Below the pieces are notes generated by a model, which was given only the letters and a program-made list of their open reading frames with translations, had not been told where the DNA came from and made no database searches. Of a stretch of 64,000 nucleotides of DNA, positions 33,408 through 42,434 are shown piece after piece. The stretch is from NCBI RefSeq assembly GCF_003997495.1, contig NZ_RZRU01000023.1, positions 33,264 through 97,263 of the forward strand, given 5' to 3'. The stretch's first letter is position 1. Every line of letters starts with the position of its first letter. This DNA is from Mesorhizobium sp. M7A.F.Ca.US.008.03.1.1 (lineage in GTDB: Bacteria > Pseudomonadota > Alphaproteobacteria > Rhizobiales > Rhizobiaceae). The position numbers were made by a program, and so were the translations under genes.

Positions 33408-36230
33408 TCAGTTCTCGAACATGACGAAGGCAGCCCAGACCCGCGGGTCCTGCGCGCCAGATATCTTGCCGTCACGGGCATCGCGACGGGCCTGGCGCAG
33501 CGCTTCCGGATAGGTCTGCCCGGCGGCCAGATGGTCGTAGAAGCTGACCATGAAGGCGGCGGTTCCCGCGTCGTCCACCGGCCATAGCGTCAGCAGCGAG
33601 CGCTTCGCACCGGCAATGTTGATCGCTGTCGGCAGGCCGCGCAAACCGCCGACGAATGTCTCCTGGCCACGGGCCGTCTCGCAAGCGGACAGGACAATCA
33701 GGTCAAGGCCTGACAGATCCCAGGTCATCAGCTCCATGCCGTAGAGCCGGCCGTCATCATCGTCGCGCTTCATCGATTGCCGGTTTCCCGACCGCGACAG
33801 CACCACCTCGCTCTGCCACAGCGCGTTGACGGCGCCAACGCCGCTCTCTTTCTCGTCGCGATAGGCGCCGTGGGTAGCCAGATGCGCAACAGTCGCCTGC
33901 TCCATGTCCTTGCGCAGCGCGCGTTCGCCGGCCGCCGTTCCGGTAAGCATCTCGACCGAGTATCGATCGCCGCGCAGGATCGATGCGATCGCGTCGACCT
34001 CCTTGCGGGTGCCCGGCAGCGGCTCGGCGCCCTTTTCCGGACCGCGCGCATAATCCAGGCCGCCGGCCAGCAAGGCCTTGCCGGTCTTGGGAAAACTCTG
34101 ATCGACGCCAGCGTTCAACAACGATTCCGGCCGCGTCAGCATGCGCACGAGAAAGCGGTCATCAAGCGACGCGCCCTTGCTGTCCTGCAGCAAGGGAAAC
34201 GGCACCGAAAACAGTTTGCCGTCCGGCACCACGAAAAGCGTGTCGGCGCCACGAAGCGACGTCTCCAGAGGTGCGATGAGACCGGCATAGAGTCCGGTGA
34301 ACGTGGCGTTCAGATCGACCAAAGTCACAGCGCCGCGCTCCTGCGCGGAACGGGTCGATCTGAGGTTTGCCATGCGGGTTGCCTGCGCGGCCGGGATGAT
34401 CCGGCGCGGGTCGCCGAGGTCATAGAGCCGCGGCTGCTGATCCTTGCGCGTGACGATCGCATAAAGGCGCTCGTCTTCCAGCGGATCGGCGCTCTCACGG
34501 TCCGCCCGCCACTTGCGGGTGATGAAATAATCAACGAGCGCCTCGTTGGGCTTCAGCAGCGTGCCGGCCGCCGGCAGCGGCTTGTCCATCGCGATCTTGT
34601 CGAAGCCGTATCGCGCGGCCAGCTTGGCGTTGAGCGTATCATCCATCGCCTGAAGCTCTTCCATCTGCACCGCGCCCTTGTCGTCGGAACCGTCGCCACT
34701 GGAAGCAACCTCCTGATAGGCGAAAGACAGCCGCATTGCGTTCTGGATCAGGTGCCGCGTCTCCGCATCGTTCGGATCGATCATGCGCAAGAGCTTGCGG
34801 AGCGTATCCCGCTTGCCATTTTCGAGCGTCGGCCAGCGGCGCACGGCATCGGCGAACGCCGGCACAGCCGATGCATTGTTCTGCGCCAGCCGCGCGTAGT
34901 CGTAGAGCATGTCGTCGGCCAGCGCACGGCTGGCCTCGGCGACTATGCGATTGCCTGATGTACTCACCTGCATTGAATTCCACTGCAGCATATCGTTGTC
35001 GAGAGCGGCGAAATCGACGGCAGCCGCGGCAGGGTCCGCCTTCGCCTTGAGATTGGCCATCGCCTGCCGCGCGGCAAAGGTCAGCGGATGCGCCAGGCCG
35101 AACTTTGTCCCGGCGATACGGTAGGCCCGGTCGAGTTGGCTCATGCTGTTTTCGGTGTCGCCCACGGCTGCGAAATGGGCGGCGAGCAGATTGGCGATCT
35201 TGATTGCCAGGATCTCTGGATAGCTTTGGTCGACGGTCAGCGATTGCAGATGCGCGAGCGTCGGCTCGTCGAGCGGTTGCGCACCTGAAATCGCCCTGGT
35301 GTAGAGCAGCCATGCGTCGGCCTGCTCGACCAGATTGCCCTCCTGCTTGAGAATGACCGCGATGTCCCGGTCCTGCTGGAAATAACGAAGGGCCTCATCG
35401 TATTTTCCGAGGTCGAGATAGTCCTGTGCCGTGTTGTTGGCGCTGACCAGAACGTTGAAATGGTTGGCACCGTAATAACCAGTGCGCTTGTCGAGCACAT
35501 TCAGGTCGTACTGCAAGGCGCGTGTCGGCGCGCCCATCTGGCGCAGCATGTCGGCCAGATTGTTCTGCAGTTTCCAGGTAAAACGATCATTCGCGCCAAG
35601 CACCCGCTCGGCGATCTCCAGATTGCGCTGCTCGACATTGATCGCGGAAGCGACGTGGCCGACCGCGGAGAGGCCCGTCGCCAGCACATCATTGGCAAAC
35701 ATCAGCTCTTGCGAGTCCCCACCATGATAGTGATTGTAGAGATTGGTTGCCATGGTGGTCATTTCAATGAAGCCCCGATAGTCATTTTCGGCCTGCTTCA
35801 GCATCGCGTAGTTGAGATAGAAATCGGCACGCTTCGCGACATCCTGCTGCATCGCCCTGGTCTTCAGACCTTCGCCAAATATCTCCTCGGCATTGTCGAG
35901 AATCTGGTTGTCGAGGAACGTCGCACCAGCGTTCGAATAACTCTCGACCGTAAACTCATAGAGGTCGCTTCTGGCGGCAGCGAGCAGGGCTGCCCGCAAT
36001 TGCGCATAGCCATCGTCGAAGCGTCCGACCTCCATCATCAGCTTGTAGGCCGCATCGATCCGGGCCTTCAGCGCCGTTTCACTGTCTTTTGGAGCCTGCT
36101 GACTGGCCTGGCCTGTTTCTTGTCCGTGCGCCATCGGCAAGGGCAGCGCGACGACCGACGTGGCCAGAACAGACGCAACGACCTGCATCAGGCCTAGCGA
36201 TTTTCGGACTATGGACATGACAGCGTTCAT
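33408..36230 (-). CDS. Exported TPR and CHAT domain protein
   Basis: This 940-residue protein starts with a signal peptide (about residues 1-37, hydrophobic core then MAHG). Helical TPR-like repeats fill about residues 50-480, and a C-terminal CHAT domain spans about residues 600-940. The caspase-like catalytic pair is visible: His near residue 787 in HLATHGAY and Cys near 850 in LSACETARG, with the usual GLRGLPTAINIAGAKRSLL after it. CHAT proteases cleave protein partners in several bacterial systems, but no recognisable partner gene lies beside it. The signal peptide implies periplasmic action. Neighbours on both sides are unrelated metabolic genes. Confidence 0.9.
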   Translation of the reverse strand: MNAVMSIVRKSLGLMQVVASVLATSVVALPLPMAHGQETGQASQQAPKDSETALKARIDAAYKLMMEVGRFDDGYAQLRAALLAAARSDLYEFTVESYSNAGATFLDNQILDNAEEIFGEGLKTRAMQQDVAKRADFYLNYAMLKQAENDYRGFIEMTTMATNLYNHYHGGDSQELMFANDVLATGLSAVGHVASAINVEQRNLEIAERVLGANDRFTWKLQNNLADMLRQMGAPTRALQYDLNVLDKRTGYYGANHFNVLVSANNTAQDYLDLGKYDEALRYFQQDRDIAVILKQEGNLVEQADAWLLYTRAISGAQPLDEPTLAHLQSLTVDQSYPEILAIKIANLLAAHFAAVGDTENSMSQLDRAYRIAGTKFGLAHPLTFAARQAMANLKAKADPAAAAVDFAALDNDMLQWNSMQVSTSGNRIVAEASRALADDMLYDYARLAQNNASAVPAFADAVRRWPTLENGKRDTLRKLLRMIDPNDAETRHLIQNAMRLSFAYQEVASSGDGSDDKGAVQMEELQAMDDTLNAKLAARYGFDKIAMDKPLPAAGTLLKPNEALVDYFITRKWRADRESADPLEDERLYAIVTRKDQQPRLYDLGDPRRIIPAAQATRMANLRSTRSAQERGAVTLVDLNATFTGLYAGLIAPLETSLRGADTLFVVPDGKLFSVPFPLLQDSKGASLDDRFLVRMLTRPESLLNAGVDQSFPKTGKALLAGGLDYARGPEKGAEPLPGTRKEVDAIASILRGDRYSVEMLTGTAAGERALRKDMEQATVAHLATHGAYRDEKESGVGAVNALWQSEVVLSRSGNRQSMKRDDDDGRLYGMELMTWDLSGLDLIVLSACETARGQETFVGGLRGLPTAINIAGAKRSLLTLWPVDDAGTAAFMVSFYDHLAAGQTYPEALRQARRDARDGKISGAQDPRVWAAFVMFEN

Positions 36231-36254
36231 GCGGATCGGTCTGATGCGAAAACT

Positions 36255-37538
36255 CTAGGATGCGGTCGTATCATGACCCGGATTTTGTCCGAAATCCCAC
36301 CGCGCTTCCGTCAACCCTATCCGCTTGAACGGATCGATCACAGTGCCGGCCACCATCGAGGCGAGGAATTGCGGCGCCGGCGGGATTTTTGCCACCGTCG
36401 CCACCAGCCTGTCACGGAGGAAGGGCAGCGCCAGCGAATCCGACTGGTAGAACGGCGTGAATGCCAGCGACAGCGCCTGGAAGATGCGGACATGCCAGCG
36501 CCGCGCCCTCGCATAGGCTTCCAGTGCTGCCTCGACGTTTGGCGTCCGCGCCAGCGCATGGCTGAGCGCTGCGGCGTCGAGCAGCGCCATGTTGGCCCCT
36601 TGCCCCAGCTGCGGGCTGGTCGAGTGCGCCGCGTCGCCGATGATGGCCAGCCGCCGCCCAACCGGCCGCTTCATCGTGTGGTGGCCATAGCGCGCCAACG
36701 AGAGCTGGTCGAAACTGTCGATCTGGCTGGTATACGCCTCGCTCTGCGGCCATAGCCGGACCACCCTCTCCTTCCAGGCGTCCAGACCCCGGACGCGCAC
36801 CTCATCGGCATCCGACGGCTTCAGGCTCCAGAAGAAGGCCGCCATCTTTTCAGCACCCGGCTGTGGCCGGCCGATCGGCAGCACGCCGATCATCACGCTC
36901 GCCCTGTCATAGCGTTGCAGCAGCGCATGCTCATCGAACCCGTCGCCGCGCCAGCCAAGCGAGGCCCAGAACGCGCCATAGGTGAGTGCTCTTGGCTCGC
37001 CTGGAGCGCTTGCGCGGCGCAGTTTCGAGCGCGAACCTCTGGCGTCGATGACGAGGTCGAACGGCCCTACCCTTCGTCCGTTGCCGCATATCAGCGTCGC
37101 CCGTTCGCCAGTCTCCAAGGCCTCGATCTCAACATCGATTTCGATGGCGATCGCTTCGCGCTGCGTCGCGCGGAAGAGCACGCCGAACAAGGCCGCGCGG
37201 TGCACCGCCAGCCCGAAGCGGCCACCGCGTTGCGCATCGTAGCGGACATCGAGCACGGTACGGCCGCTCGTGGCATCGGCGCCATGCAGGCGGTCGATGC
37301 GGGCGCCCAGCGCCAGTATGTCGTCAAGCAAGCCGAGATCGGCCAGGACCGTCAGCCCCGTCGGCTGCAGGATCAGCCCGGACCCGACCGGCTTCGGCTC
37401 ATCGAAGCGCTCGAAGACCGTGACCTGATGCCCGGCGCGCTTGAGATAGAGCGCCATGGCCAGCCCCGCCGGCCCGGCGCCTGCTATTGCGATGTCGTAG
37501 GAAATGCCAATGCCCCCAAAGCCGAATTGGCCGGACAA
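36255..37538 (-). CDS. FAD-dependent monooxygenase
   Basis: This 427-residue flavoprotein belongs to the aromatic hydroxylase (PHBH-like) group. The FAD ADP-binding motif is AIAGAGPAGLAMALYLKRAG near residues 17-36. The DG-like motif appears as DLVIDARGSRSKLR near residues 160-173, and GDAAHSTSPQLGQGANMAL near residues 303-321 binds the flavin ribityl chain. The substrate is unknown. It lies between the CHAT gene and an HxlR regulator on the same strand, with short gaps of 24 and 74 bp. Confidence 0.92.
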   Translation of the reverse strand: MSGQFGFGGIGISYDIAIAGAGPAGLAMALYLKRAGHQVTVFERFDEPKPVGSGLILQPTGLTVLADLGLLDDILALGARIDRLHGADATSGRTVLDVRYDAQRGGRFGLAVHRAALFGVLFRATQREAIAIEIDVEIEALETGERATLICGNGRRVGPFDLVIDARGSRSKLRRASAPGEPRALTYGAFWASLGWRGDGFDEHALLQRYDRASVMIGVLPIGRPQPGAEKMAAFFWSLKPSDADEVRVRGLDAWKERVVRLWPQSEAYTSQIDSFDQLSLARYGHHTMKRPVGRRLAIIGDAAHSTSPQLGQGANMALLDAAALSHALARTPNVEAALEAYARARRWHVRIFQALSLAFTPFYQSDSLALPFLRDRLVATVAKIPPAPQFLASMVAGTVIDPFKRIGLTEARWDFGQNPGHDTTAS

Positions 37539-37612
37539 TCCTTCAGCAGCCCGACGAAATCAAGCCGCATCCTGGGACTTAGCGGTCGTTCAAGCCTGGC
37601 CTTAGCGGGTGT

Positions 37613-38023
37613 TCAAGCTTGGGACGCATCAAAGTCGGCGCGCGCTGCGCGCACCGCATCATGGTTGAGTTCGGCCCACAGGATCAATTGATGAAAGGCG
37701 CCGAACATAGAGCGCCCGAGATCGGTCAGGCTGTATTCGACGCTCGGTGGCTTGGTCGGGAACACCTCACGATGCACATAGCCATCGCGCTGAAGATCGT
37801 ACAGCGTCTGGGTCAGCATGCGCTGCGAAATGTCGGGCACAAGACGCCGCAACTCGCCGAATCGATAGGGTTTTTCAGCCAGCGCCATCATCAGCAGCGA
37901 TCTCCATTTGCCGCTCACCCCCTGGATGACCTCGCGAACCGGACAATTGGCAATATTGCCGCCGCCGGAGATGGCCTTGTAGACCTCCAACTTCGCTTTC
38001 AGATTGATGACCTTGCCGTCCAT
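37613..38023 (-). CDS. HxlR family transcriptional regulator
   Basis: This 136-residue winged-helix regulator has the HxlR signature: a cysteine in NCPVREVIQGVSGKW near residues 26-40, then FGELRRLVPDISQRMLTQTL near residues 55-74. HxlR proteins often sense electrophiles through such a cysteine. It is divergent from an NmrA-type oxidoreductase gene, and a 37-bp palindrome lies between them. Confidence 0.92.
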   Translation of the reverse strand: MDGKVINLKAKLEVYKAISGGGNIANCPVREVIQGVSGKWRSLLMMALAEKPYRFGELRRLVPDISQRMLTQTLYDLQRDGYVHREVFPTKPPSVEYSLTDLGRSMFGAFHQLILWAELNHDAVRAARADFDASQA

Positions 38024-38090
38024 CGCTGGTTCCCTGCGTGTGCCTACCTCCCGAAAAACTGCCTTCTTTACGGCACCAGGTCAATCCCTA

Positions 38091-38127
38091 TTCTAGTGCT
38101 GGTCTCTTTTTGAGACCATCACTAGAA
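38091..38127. promoter_or_regulatory. HxlR operator candidate (37-bp palindrome)
   Basis: The arms 38091-38106 and 38112-38127 are reverse complements in 15 of 16 positions, around a TTTTT centre. The half-site contains TTCTAGTG and GGTCTC. It lies 68 bp upstream of hxlR and 32 bp upstream of the oxidoreductase start, fitting control of both. Confidence 0.82.
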
Positions 38128-38158
38128 CCGCCCTAGCGGCGCAACGTCAGGATCTTCC

Positions 38159-39052
38159 ATGACCGAAACCCTTCTCGTTACAGGCGCCTCCGGCCAGCTC
38201 GGCCGCGGCGTCATCAACTATCTCTTGGACACGCACAAAGTTCCACCGGCAAACATCATCGCGACCACACGCAATCCAGAAAGCGTGGCCGATCTGGCGC
38301 TGCGCGGCGTCGTTGTCAGGGCCGCCGACTTCAACGACGCGGCTTCGCTGGAAACCGCATTCGAGGGCGCCGACAAGGTGCTGATCATTTCGACCGGGGA
38401 TCTCGATCTCAAAAGCGGCAGGCGCCTGAAGCAGCACGAAAATGCCGTCGCTGCGGCCAAAAACGCCGGCATTTCGCATCTGCTCTACACCTCGATGCCC
38501 AATCCGGAGCCAGTGTCGCCGGTCCTGTTTGCCGATGATCACTACAGCACCGAGCAGGCCATTAAGGCGAGCGGCATTCCCTACACGATCTTCCGCAACG
38601 GCTGGTACCAGGAGAACCTGTTCCTGGGGCTGCCACACGCCATCGCCTCGGGGCACTGGTATACGTCCGCCGGCGACGGCCGCGTTGCGCCTGGTGCGCG
38701 CGACGACATGGCAGCAGCGATCGCCGCCGGCCTCGCTGCCGTTTCGAACGAAAGCAAGACCTACACCTTGACCGGCCCGCAGGCCTACACCACGGCCGAG
38801 ATTGCCGCCCTGGTAAGCGAGGTCACCGGCAAGCCGCTCGATGTCGTCCAGGTTTCGGATGAAGCCTTGACCGAAGGCGTGAAGGCATCAGGCGTTCCCG
38901 AGGATTTCGCTGAGGTGGTCGTGTCCTTCGACGCCAACACGCGCGCCGGCCGCATCGCCATGGTGACGGACGCGATCGAGACGCTTTCCGGCAGGACGCC
39001 AAAGACGTTGAAGCAGTTCCTCGAAGCCAACAAGGCCGCGCTGGCCGGCTGA
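38159..39052 (+). CDS. NmrA-type SDR oxidoreductase (NAD(P)H:quinone oxidoreductase-like)
   Basis: This 297-residue atypical short-chain reductase has the N-terminal nucleotide-binding motif VTGASGQLGRGVINYLL near residues 6-22. The classical YxxxK is absent, as in NmrA/QorB-like proteins. The pairing of a QorB-like gene with a divergent HxlR regulator is seen in many bacteria, for example ytfG and ytfH of E. coli, and fits a quinone or aldehyde stress response. Confidence 0.9.
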   Translation: MTETLLVTGASGQLGRGVINYLLDTHKVPPANIIATTRNPESVADLALRGVVVRAADFNDAASLETAFEGADKVLIISTGDLDLKSGRRLKQHENAVAAAKNAGISHLLYTSMPNPEPVSPVLFADDHYSTEQAIKASGIPYTIFRNGWYQENLFLGLPHAIASGHWYTSAGDGRVAPGARDDMAAAIAAGLAAVSNESKTYTLTGPQAYTTAEIAALVSEVTGKPLDVVQVSDEALTEGVKASGVPEDFAEVVVSFDANTRAGRIAMVTDAIETLSGRTPKTLKQFLEANKAALAG

Positions 39053-39063
39053 AGCGGAGTGAC

Positions 39064-39091
39064 ATGGACTGTGCCGTGAGGCACAGTCCAT
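39064..39091. terminator. Hairpin between convergent oxidoreductase and kup genes
   Basis: ATGGACTGTGCC pairs perfectly with GGCACAGTCCAT across a GTGA loop (12-bp stem). It lies between two convergent stop codons and can serve both directions, although no clear U-tract follows on either side. Confidence 0.65.
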
Positions 39092-39113
39092 TCGCCGATC
39101 CGCAAGAACATGC

Positions 39114-41033
39114 CTAGATCGCCACCTGCGTGCCGATCTCCACCACGCGGCCGGTCGGGATCTGAAAGTACTCCGTCGCATCGGCGGCCGTGCGCGCCAG
39201 GCCGATGAACAGCCGGTCCTGCCACACCGGCATGCCGGAATTGGGCGAGGCCTTGAGCGAACGCCGCGACAGGAAGAACGAGGTCGTCATAATGTCGAAT
39301 TTCCAGCCCTGCTTGCGGCAGATCGCCAGTGCGCGCGGGATGTTGGGCTGCTCCATGTAGCCGAAGGTCAGCGTTACCCGCATGAACAGCTCGTTGACCG
39401 TCTCCATCTTGACCCGGTCGCTGTCGGGCACCACCGGCTGCGGCGCGGTCACCACCGAAAGGATGACGTTCTGCTCATGCAGCACCTTGTAGTGCTTCAG
39501 GCTGTGCATCAGTGCGGTTGGCGCGCTTAGCGGATCGCTGGTGAGGAACACGGCGGTGCCGGACACCAGTTGCGGCTTCTTCTTCAACAGATTGCCGGCG
39601 AGGAAATCGAGCGGGATCTCGTTGCGGCGGGTCTTGTCGAACAGATAGCGGCTGCCGCGCACCCAGGTCCACATGGCCAGCACGATGGTGAAGGCAACGG
39701 CCAGCGATGCCCAGCCGCCCTCGAACACCTTGACGATGTTGGAGGCAAAGAAGCCGACGTCGATGAAGCCGAACAGCGCCGTCAGCGAGACTGCCAGCCA
39801 CAGCTTCCATTTCCAGATCCGCGTCATCACCACGAACAACAGCACGGTGGTCACCAGCATGTTGCCGGTCACCGAGATGCCGTAGGCCGACGCCAGCCTG
39901 CTGGACTCACCGAAGCCGACGACCAGCATCATCACCACCAGCGCCAGCAGGAGATTGACGCGCGGCATGTAGATCTGGCCGGACTGCTTCTCCGACGTGT
40001 GCAGGATTTCCAGGCGCGGCAGCATGTTGAGCTGCACCGCCTGCCTGGTCAGCGAGAAGGCGCCCGATATCACCGCCTGGCTGGCGATGACCGTCGCGGC
40101 CGTTGCCAGCACGACCATCGGGATCAGCGTCCAGCCTTCATTCATTTCAAAGAACGGATGGCCGACTACGCCGTTCTTGGCCAGCACGAAAGCGCCCTGC
40201 CCGGCATAGTTCAGCAGCAGGCACGGGAACACGACCCACAGCCAGGCGAGCACGATCGGCTTGCGGCCGAAATGGCCGAGATCGGCATAGAGCGCTTCCG
40301 CACCAGTCACGGCGAGAAAGATGGCGCCGATGGTCACGAAAGCGACGTCGGGCGAATTTATCAGGAAGGCGACGATGTAGTGCGGGCTCACCGCCCACAG
40401 GATTTCCGGATCCGCGATGATGTGGTTGAGCCCGGAAAGGCCAATGGCCAGGAACCACACCGCCGTCACCGGGCCGAACACCAATCCTACCCCGCCCGTG
40501 CCGAAGCGCTGCACCGCAAATACCATGGCAAGAATGACCAGTGTCAGCGGCACGACATAGGGCTGGAAGGTCGGCGTGACGACATTCATGCCCTCAACCG
40601 CCGACAGCACCGATATCGCCGGTGTGATGACGGCGTCACCGAAGAAAAGTGATGCCCCGACGATGCCGATGCCGAGCATCAGCGCCGAGCGCTTGGGGAA
40701 ACTGCCGCGCGCCAGCGCCATCAGCGACAGCACGCCGCCCTCGCCGCGGTTGTTCGCCCGCAGCACGAACATGATGTATTTGATAGTGACGATGATCGTC
40801 AGCGACCAGATGATCAACGACAAAACGCCGAGAATATCGCCACGCTGGGCGACTTGTCCGCCCGACGACGCCACCAGCGCCTCGCGAAAGGCGTAGATCG
40901 GGCTGGTGCCGATATCCCCATAGACGACACCGAGCGCGCCCAGCATCAGAACCTTGGTGCTGTGCTGTTCGACTTCCGAATGGCTCGATTGTTCGACGGG
41001 TTCTGCCTCACTACCAGTATTGGTAAGGGCCAT
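39114..41033 (-). CDS. kup: Potassium transporter Kup
   Basis: This 639-residue protein is a KUP/HAK/KT potassium-proton symporter of the inner membrane. The family signature GVVYGDIGTSPIYAFREAL lies near residues 35-53, followed by about twelve hydrophobic helices and a soluble C-terminal domain from about residue 455. The ATG at 41033 is chosen because GGAG lies 8 bases upstream; a GTG start 9 bases earlier is possible. No other potassium genes are nearby. Confidence 0.95.
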   Translation of the reverse strand: MALTNTGSEAEPVEQSSHSEVEQHSTKVLMLGALGVVYGDIGTSPIYAFREALVASSGGQVAQRGDILGVLSLIIWSLTIIVTIKYIMFVLRANNRGEGGVLSLMALARGSFPKRSALMLGIGIVGASLFFGDAVITPAISVLSAVEGMNVVTPTFQPYVVPLTLVILAMVFAVQRFGTGGVGLVFGPVTAVWFLAIGLSGLNHIIADPEILWAVSPHYIVAFLINSPDVAFVTIGAIFLAVTGAEALYADLGHFGRKPIVLAWLWVVFPCLLLNYAGQGAFVLAKNGVVGHPFFEMNEGWTLIPMVVLATAATVIASQAVISGAFSLTRQAVQLNMLPRLEILHTSEKQSGQIYMPRVNLLLALVVMMLVVGFGESSRLASAYGISVTGNMLVTTVLLFVVMTRIWKWKLWLAVSLTALFGFIDVGFFASNIVKVFEGGWASLAVAFTIVLAMWTWVRGSRYLFDKTRRNEIPLDFLAGNLLKKKPQLVSGTAVFLTSDPLSAPTALMHSLKHYKVLHEQNVILSVVTAPQPVVPDSDRVKMETVNELFMRVTLTFGYMEQPNIPRALAICRKQGWKFDIMTTSFFLSRRSLKASPNSGMPVWQDRLFIGLARTAADATEYFQIPTGRVVEIGTQVAI

Positions 41034-41136
41034 GGACGACACTCCGATAAGCGCGCGGTGCTCTACGCTTGCTGCAATGCAATATCAAGTGCCGTCGCGT
41101 AATGGCAGCCATGCCTGCCACGCGAGGCTGCCATCG

Positions 41137-41877
41137 CTACCACCCGCAGGCCTTGAGGAACCGACCCACCGTGCCGGCCATGCCATACTCCAACGCGTCG
41201 GCTGTCAACCCATGTCCGATCGACACTTCGGCCAATGCCGGAATGCGCCTGGCAAGGGCCGGCAGATTGCCGACCACCAGATCGTGCCCGGCATTGACCT
41301 GAAGGCCGGCGGCAAGCGCGGCGTCGGCGGTTTTTCCCAGTCTTTCCAGCTCCTTGGCGGCTTTGGCGGAATCTGTGTGATAGCTGCCATATGGACCGGT
41401 ATAGAGCTCGATGCGGTCGGCGCCGACATCGCGTGCGGCCGCCACCCAATCGGGGTCCGGATCGGAAAACAGCGACACGCGAAAGCCCCCCTTTTTCAGA
41501 CGCTTGACGATCGGTGTGAGGAACGCGGCCTGGGTGGCAAAGTTCCAGCCATGGTCCGATGTCGCCTGGGCCGGATCGTCCGGCACCAAAGTCACCTGTT
41601 CGGGCTGATGCTTTTCCACAAGCAACAGGAAATCCTCGGTCGGATAACCCTCGATGTTGAATTCCGCGCGCGGAAACTCGTCATCGATCAGCGACCGGAT
41701 CTCAGGCAGATCGGAGTGTCTTGTGTGCCTTTCGTCGGGGCGTGGATGCACCGTCAGCCCATGCGCCCCGGCTGACAGCGCAATGCGGCCGAGGCCGGTG
41801 ACGCTGGGCCACGGCAGGTCGCGCCGGTTGCGCAGCATGGCGATGGCATTGAGGTTGACGGAGAGCTTTGCAGGCAT
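41137..41877 (-). CDS. pdxJ: Pyridoxine 5'-phosphate synthase
   Basis: This 246-residue TIM-barrel enzyme makes pyridoxine 5'-phosphate from 1-deoxyxylulose 5-phosphate and 3-amino-2-oxopropyl phosphate. It starts with KLSVNLNAIAMLRNRR, and has GLTVHPRPDERH with the phosphate- and substrate-binding residues near residues 40-51. GLQVNAGHDLVVGNLP lies near residues 193-208. The ATG at 41877 follows GAGG. A longer in-frame reading to 42330 would overlap the divergent gene and is rejected. Confidence 0.95.
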   Translation of the reverse strand: MPAKLSVNLNAIAMLRNRRDLPWPSVTGLGRIALSAGAHGLTVHPRPDERHTRHSDLPEIRSLIDDEFPRAEFNIEGYPTEDFLLLVEKHQPEQVTLVPDDPAQATSDHGWNFATQAAFLTPIVKRLKKGGFRVSLFSDPDPDWVAAARDVGADRIELYTGPYGSYHTDSAKAAKELERLGKTADAALAAGLQVNAGHDLVVGNLPALARRIPALAEVSIGHGLTADALEYGMAGTVGRFLKACGW

Positions 41878-42011
41878 GCGAGCGGCCTCGGAAATCATTC
41901 GACGCGCCCACCTATAATGCCTTTGACGGGAACAGTAATGCCTTTGGTGGGAACAGACTGGGGGTTTCGGGTGTTCCAACCCTGACGAACGAGCCGGGAA
42001 AGGAAGCGCCG

Positions 42012-42434
42012 ATGAATTTTCTCGATGAGGTGCCGGCAATCCGCCGTCTCGAGACCAGCCGCGACGACCTTTTCGCCATCGATGTCGTCGGGCACGTTTC
42101 CGCGGCCGACGGTGAAAATCTTTTCGGGCTGCTGGAGGCAGCCTATGCCCTGCATCCGCGCGTCGATGTGCTGGTGCGCCTCGTCGACCACGATGGCGTC
42201 GACTGGGCCGACATAGCGGACGAGACCCTGAAGCAGGGCGCCATCCATGCCTTGGAACATGTCGGCCGTTGCGCAACCATCGGCGAACCGGACTGGATAG
42301 CGGACGCACAACGCTTTCTGCCGTCCTCACCGCCCATCGAAATCAGGCATTTCAAGGCGGAGGACGAGGCTGCCGCCTGGCAGTGGCTTGCCGCACAGCC
42401 TATCGGGGCAACAGCATCCGGCGCCCCTACCTGA
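42012..42434 (+). CDS. SpoIIAA-like/STAS-like small protein
   Basis: This 140-residue soluble protein resembles the SpoIIAA-like (STAS fold) family seen in many proteobacteria: alternating strands and helices, a VDVLVRLVDHDGVDW segment near residues 51-65, and FKAEDEAAAWQWL at the end. The ATG has AGGAAG upstream. It overlaps the end of the convergent helicase gene by 8 bp. Function is unknown. Confidence 0.75.
   Translation: MNFLDEVPAIRRLETSRDDLFAIDVVGHVSAADGENLFGLLEAAYALHPRVDVLVRLVDHDGVDWADIADETLKQGAIHALEHVGRCATIGEPDWIADAQRFLPSSPPIEIRHFKAEDEAAAWQWLAAQPIGATASGAPT

Noticed and set aside
33370..36335. Similar short sequences around CTATCCGC-TGAACGGAT at the ends of the GST and FAD monooxygenase genes
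   Set aside because: They match over under 20 bp and could be chance or small terminator-like hairpins; there is no further support for a repeat family.
41878..42330. Long N-terminal extension of pdxJ
   Set aside because: It would overlap the divergent SpoIIAA-like gene and adds low-complexity Arg-rich sequence; the ATG at 41877 gives normal length and has an upstream GAGG.
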